NCBI GenBank assembly: GCA_910583735.1
Contig: CAJTXS010000041.1
Location: 1-6,554, forward strand
Direction of reading: 5' to 3'
Source: an uncultured Christensenella sp.
Lineage (GTDB): Bacteria > Bacillota > Clostridia > Christensenellales > UBA3700
Length of the DNA: 6,554 bases
Numbering within the stretch: position 1 is the stretch's first letter; every line of letters starts with the position of its first letter. The notes below the pieces were generated by a model that was given only the letters and a program-made list of their open reading frames with translations, had not been told where the DNA came from and made no database searches. Positions 1-6,000 of the stretch are shown piece after piece. Position numbers and translations under genes: made by a program.

Positions 1-3000
1 ACACCAGTACGCAAGCTACTATCAGTCCCGCCGCCACTACCGCGCCGATACTTACGCCTACGATTAACCCGACGGGTACCGTGCTGAGCTTTTCGCATAT
101 TACCAATCTGCCCAACGTCTCGGTGCTGAATTCCAGGTAATCTCCGTCCAGCTCCGCCTTTAACTCCGTCGCCTTGCCGTTTTCGTCTACAAGATATACC
201 TTCAAATCCGTCCTGCCTCTCAGCTCTTCCGCTATCAGCAACCTCACGGTTACCGCGCCGTCGGGCTGTATCTCCGCTTCGCCGTTCTTCAACACTACCT
301 TGTATCCGTCCAATACGTTGTTCTTGCTTATGCTTATTCCGCTCAGCTCCTCTATCCGCTCTACTTCCAGCTTCGTGCCCGGCGCGATTCCGTTCGTTTC
401 GTCCTTGATTTCCACCAACGTATTCCCGTCTTCGTCCTTGACTTCCGAACTTATCCCCGCGCTGTTGATGCTGAACTTTACCGCTTCGCTCGTTACTTCC
501 ATAAAGTTCGCCGTGCCTGCCACGTGCGCCCTTACGTAGTACGTTCCCACTTCCGTAGGCTTCTGCTCGCTCCATCCCGTCAAGCCGTCCCGGCTGTACT
601 CGTACGTTACTTCGCCCTCAAACTTCATATCTACCTCGGGCGTTACTTCGCCCTTCCCCGACACGATGCTCTTAACGCTTACCGTAGCTTCGTTCGCCGC
701 TCTCTCGATTTCGTAGCTGTACTGATACGAGTCTATCTCTATCTTCCCCAGCTCCTTGTCGTTGTACATTACCTTGACCGTTACGTAGTAAATTCCTACG
801 TTCTTGATTTCGCTCGCCTCTTCTCCGTTGTAACTTATGCTGTACTCGTACGTTACTCCGCTAAGACTTACGCTGTTTCCGTTCAGGTCCTTCAACGCGC
901 TTACCGTCAGTCTCGGTATGCTCATTACTCCGCCCGTGTACTCTTCCTTTGTCTCCTTCGCAGGCTTGCTCTCGTACTCAGGCGTATAGAAGATGTCCGT
1001 TACCTCTATCGTGTAGTTGACTGCCGCAGTTATGTTCGTATACCTCGGATTGGTTACCGCAAACTCTACCTGTACGTAATAAGTTCCGACTCTCGTCAGC
1101 TCGGTTACTATCGTTCCCGCCGCGCTTCCGTATCTTATCGTATACTTCGCCGCTACGCCCTCTATGCTGTCCTTGACTTCGCCGTCCTCTTCGTACTTGA
1201 CTTTGCACTTCTCCCAGTCTACCGCCGAGCCATCGTTGTATCCCAACCTGTTCGTCTTGTTGTATACTACCGTCAGCTCTTCCTTACCGCGTATCTCTAT
1301 CTTGATTTTTACGCTAAGTCCCAGGAATTCGAACGTCAGCTCCTTCTCGCCTATGTCGCCTTCGCCAAGTTTCGTGCCCATTTCCGCGCAGCTCATCGCC
1401 TCGCCCGACATATTCGCCTTGCTTCCGTCTGCGTAAGTCATCTCGAATATTAGTCCCTTTGCACTAAGAGTTTCGCCTACGTACCATACGCCCTTGAACG
1501 TGCTCTGGCTCTCGTTGACTTTCATTCCCGTAGGTATTTCTTTCGTCGTCGTTACCTGCGCGCTGCCCTTGCACTTCCCGTAAATCGCCATTACGTCCAG
1601 CGTGCCTACTCCCGTATTCGGGTCTATGTCGCTATCCTGTACCGTGTACGAGTTATTCCCCTCGATGGGATAGCCCTTTACCGTGAACGTTACTCCGTCC
1701 GCGTCGACTTCCTCGTACCTGCCGTACCTCACTCCGTCCTCTTCGTAGTAGCTCGCGTACTTCTGGTATACTTCCGCGCCCGCTACGTTGATTTTCGAAC
1801 CCAACACAAACTGCTTGATTAACAGGTCTACTATAAGCGAGTTCGTTCCCGTCAATGCTACGTCCGCCACGACCATTACTGTTATCTTTCCCTCTTTGAC
1901 TTCGTAATTCTCTTCGTCCTCGGGTATGAATCTGTAATTGATTACGTACGTGCCCGCTTCGCTCAGGTCTATATCGCTTCCGCTTATTACGATTGCCTCG
2001 CCGTCTACGTCCAATTCCAAGTTGCCGTTAGCGTCGCCCTTTAAGAATACGAACCTGCCGCGTACCGCCGCGCCGTTAAACGCCGCTACTACTTTGTCCT
2101 CTCTCAGTCCGCGCGCTTCGCTCTCGCCTACCACGTACGTGATGTTCGTTGCGTACTCTTCGTACGTTACTCCCCTGATTGCAGGCGCCGCCTTCTTGAT
2201 TTCAAACTTGCAGTTTACGTCGTTGAACGTATAGTTGCTAAGTACGCCCAAGTCGCCGCCGAACTCAGGGAGCGCCTCGTACTCGCCTACGTTGACTACG
2301 TCCAGTCCGTCCTTGTTCTCGCTTCCCTGCTTGAACTTCAACGTTATCGTTATCTTCGCTTCGTCTTCGCTTACGATATTCGTTTCCACTATCGCCGGCG
2401 CCTGGGGATTTCCCGTATATCCGAACTCCGTCTTATCCCACGTGATTTCCACGTTCAGTCTGTCTATGCTCCACTCGTAACTCCCGTTCGTCAGCTCGTA
2501 GTTGTCCGCATATCCGCTCTTCAATACCGCCGTCGCCTTGTAACCGTCCGCTCTCGTGCCCTTGTTCCCGCTTACGTCGATTAGCTCCGCGTCAGAATCG
2601 TCGCCTACTCCGCTCACTTCACCGAGCAACTCCTGCTCGCTTCCGTTATACGTAAAGCTGTTTCCCTCGCCGTACTTCCAATCTATTGTAAGCTTCTTCT
2701 TCTGCACGATTAAGTGCGAAAGCACCGTTCCGTCCGGCAACCGGTAGTTTGCCAAGCCCTCGCTCAGCTCGTACGTCCCCGCATTCTTCACCGCTACTAC
2801 GTCGTTGCCAGTAAGCAGCGTCGCCTCTACGGGTATGCTTATGTCGCCGTCCGCTACGTATATCCTCAGTTCGTACTCGCCGCCCTTGTATTCCAGTATC
2901 TGCGCCGCAGGCACAGTTACCCAATTGCCTTCGCCATCCTTGTACTGTATCTTGTAACTGCCGTTCGTTACCTGCGCCTCTACCGTAAGCTTTATCTCTA

Positions 3001-6000
3001 TATCCTGTAACGCATAGTTCGGGTTCGCCGTCTGCTGCGGCGCCTTCAACGTGTACTCACCCGCGTTCTTGATTTCCTGCACAGTCCAGCTTAGCGTCTG
3101 TTCGCCCTTGCCGTCCCCGAGGTCGTACTTTACTTCTACCGTTGCTCCCTGGTCCGTTCCGTTGTATACCACCGTCGTCTCGCTGACTTTCTTTCCGTTG
3201 ATATACCACTCCGCGCTCACCGACGTATTCTTGTTGATTTTCAACGCCCCGCTTAGCTTATCTCCGTTCGCCGCCTCGAATACGTAGTATCCCGAGTTCC
3301 CGGCTTCCAACGTGTACGCATTGGCGCTCGCGTTCAGCTTATACTCGCCTCCGTCGCCCGTCGCGCCTTCGCCGCGCACCGTCGCCGGCGCGTACGCCAC
3401 GCTCCTATTGCCGTTTTCGTCCACGCACTCCGATACCGCCCTGAACGTATATCCGCTACCGGAATACTCGATTCCGTCGCTTCCCAACGTCTTCCACGTT
3501 ACTCCGTCCTCGCTGTATTCCCAGTTGTCTACTTTTACCAGCCTCTGCGTTACGTTGACCTTCTGCTCCTGCTCTTTTCCCAAAAAGCTGACTCTTACCG
3601 TGTACTCTCCCACTCTGTCAAACGCTACCAATAAGTCCGTTCCGCTGCCGCCGTCGTATATCAGACTGCCGCCCAGCCACGTCTCGTCCGTGAACTCTTC
3701 CGTGCTCTCCGCTCCCCCGTTCACGCCTTCGTACGTTACTACGATACTCTCGATATTGCTCTTGTCAAAGCCTTCGCCTACCCAGTACTTTCCGTCCGCT
3801 TTCAACGTTACTTCTATGCTCTTTACGCTGCCCGCTGCTATCGAATAGTCGATTACCACGTCCTCGATTTCCGCATAGTTATTCCTCAGCTCTTCGTCTA
3901 CGTAGCTGATTTCCGCCGTCAGTCTGTAATATCCGGAATCCTTTAATCCTGAATACGTGCTTATTACTCCCGCGTCGCCCTTGATTACTTCCGAATACGA
4001 ACCGCCCGCCAATTTCTCGTATGTGTAGATGATTCCGAACTTGCTCGCGTCGTTCAAGTCCATTACCACGCCGCCCGCGTCGTCTTTCACACTGCCGTCT
4101 ATAAGTATGATGTCGTGCCTGTCGGGGTCGTAGTTCAGACTCATATCCTTGAAGTTGCCCAAAAGGCTCTCTTTGTCGTATGCGTTGAAGAACTTCTCCT
4201 GACTGATTGTAAGCACGGCTATCCTGTCTTCCACTACCGCAAAGTTACCGTCCGCGTCTTCGAAGCTCAACGTTATCGTGTACTTACCCGCCGATATTCC
4301 GCCGTTGTCCGTTCCGTCCGCGCTCGCGTAATTGCTGTTGTTCAGCTCTACGCTTATCTCGTACCGCGCCGTAAGCTCGTATCCGTTCTTGTCCTTGAAC
4401 GTTTCACCGTCCGACACCGCTACGTTTCCGACCTTCATCTTCAACTCGTGCAGCTTCCCGTCGTACGTTACCGTTACGTCCTCGAACGTTATTCCGCTTA
4501 AATCGTGCTCAGCTTTGAGTATCCTGTATATTACAGTCGTGTTGTACGTAGCTTTCAGCTCGTAGTTGCCCGCGTTAGCTCCGCTCAACGTGCCGTCCAG
4601 CGACGCTTCGTAGTTACCCACTTCACGCGCTTCGTTACTGCTAAGCCCGAGTACGACTTCGTCCCCGGCAAAGATATCCGTCGACTCCGCCTTCACCCTG
4701 TACTGCTTAGTGTTGTATACGTTAATAAAGCTCGCCGACCCGTTTTCGTCCTTGACTTCTACCTCTTTCCCGTCGTCTCCCACGCTGTACATCTTGTAAC
4801 TTACGTCGTATATCCCCTTCTTCTTGATTTCGAATATACTCGTTATGTCGTCTATTGCAAGATAGTTGCTGTTCTCCGGCATCGTGAACTTTGCCGTTAC
4901 CTCGTAACTGCCAGCGTTCTTCATCCCTTCTACCGCGCCGTCATCGAATACGTAACTGTACTTGACCGCTATCCAGTCGTTCCTGTTACTTCCTATCTCG
5001 ATATAGTTCTCCGCGTTCTTCCAGTCTATCTGTCCCTCCGCGCTCTTTACCTGATACTGCACGTAGTGCTTCTGCAAGTCTCCCGTATACTCCGAGCTTC
5101 CGCTCTCGAATCTCATTCCCGTATACTCCGCCTGCTTGATGACGATTTCTATTTCTCCGCTACCCGACGCATACGTCGTTCCGCCGATATCTCCCGATGC
5201 CGTTAGCCTGCACTCGTATACGCCGCTGTCGCTTACGTTAGTTACTCTGTATACTACCTGCGTCCAGTCCGTGTACTGCCCTGCGTCTACGCTCGAACGC
5301 GTAATTCTGTCGCCCACAGGCACTCCGTCCTTATACCACTGGTACTGCAAGATTACCGGCAGACTGCTCTCCGAATAGTTGTAGTACGGCTTCGCCTTGA
5401 TTGTATACGCCGTCCCCGTGTAAGTCGCGTCAGTCGCGTCGCTCTCCATCAACAGCTCCTGGCTTCCCTCTACGTGCCATACCGCAAACAGGTGGTTGCT
5501 TCCCGTGTTGTAGTCCGGATTGCTTCCCCGCTCCGCCTTTACCGTGTACTCCGCCTTTCCGTACGTCGCTTCGTCCGTAGGGTCCGTTCCAACAGGCACT
5601 GCTATCGTCCTGCTGTCAGGCCGCGTTGCCCAACCGATTAACACAAAGTTGGCTACGTCTTCCGTCTCTACCGTTACCACCGCCCCAGTATATACGTGGT
5701 CGCCGTAGATGGCGTCTACGTCGCTGTCGTCCGCCGTCATATTCTTGTGCAGATATACCGTCAGCTTTACTGGATTCCACTGCGCCACTAACGTTACGTT
5801 CCGCAACGGCTCGTTTCGCATCGCCAACGTGTTCCGTATGTCGTTTACCGTCGCCAACTGCTGCGTGCCGTTCAACAACTTCCAGTTAGTAAACTCGTAG
5901 CCTACTCTCTCTACCGCGCTTCCGTCCGGCAACGCCGCGTCGGCTGAATTTACCGTATAAGTCTTGACAAACCCGCTCTCGCCGTTGATTGCGCGTCCGC

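Noticed and set aside
1..200. Sortase LPXTG-type sorting signal before the C-terminal helix
   Set aside because: The residues before the helix read VICEKLSTVP; no L-P-x-T-G or close variant is present in the last 120 residues visible.
174..539. Plus-strand open frames rich in Ser, Thr, Pro and Leu (174-539, 1164-1436, 1938-2234, 3312-3848, 5964-6248 and others)
   Set aside because: All share one shifted antisense frame. Their low-complexity composition follows from the GTA, ACG, GCG and GAC codons of the opposite strand, and no domain or motif is recognisable in them.
978..1208. Minus-strand open frames in another register (978-1208, 2646-2924)
   Set aside because: They overlap the real gene out of frame, are short, and give Arg/Gly-rich products without recognisable features.
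524..1453. Long plus-strand open frame of 309 codons, and similar ones at 2714-3010, 4115-4501 and 4505-5206
   Set aside because: These lie codon-for-codon opposite the real gene. A stop can arise there only opposite TTA, CTA or TCA codons, which the gene seldom uses. The products are Tyr/Arg/Leu/Val-rich mirror translations with no domains.
1640..1790. Possible internal end or promoter of a second gene near the Asp-rich loop and the frequent Ile/Val stretches
   Set aside because: The minus-strand frame continues without a stop or a gap, and there is no noncoding stretch in which a promoter or terminator could lie.
601..4470. Repeated word CGTACGTTA(CT) at 601, 847, 2161, 3730 and 4462, considered as a DNA signal or regulatory repeat
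   Set aside because: In the gene's frame it encodes V-T-Y (often V-T-Y-E) with the preferred codons GTA ACG TAC. The recurrence follows from a repeated protein motif plus codon bias.
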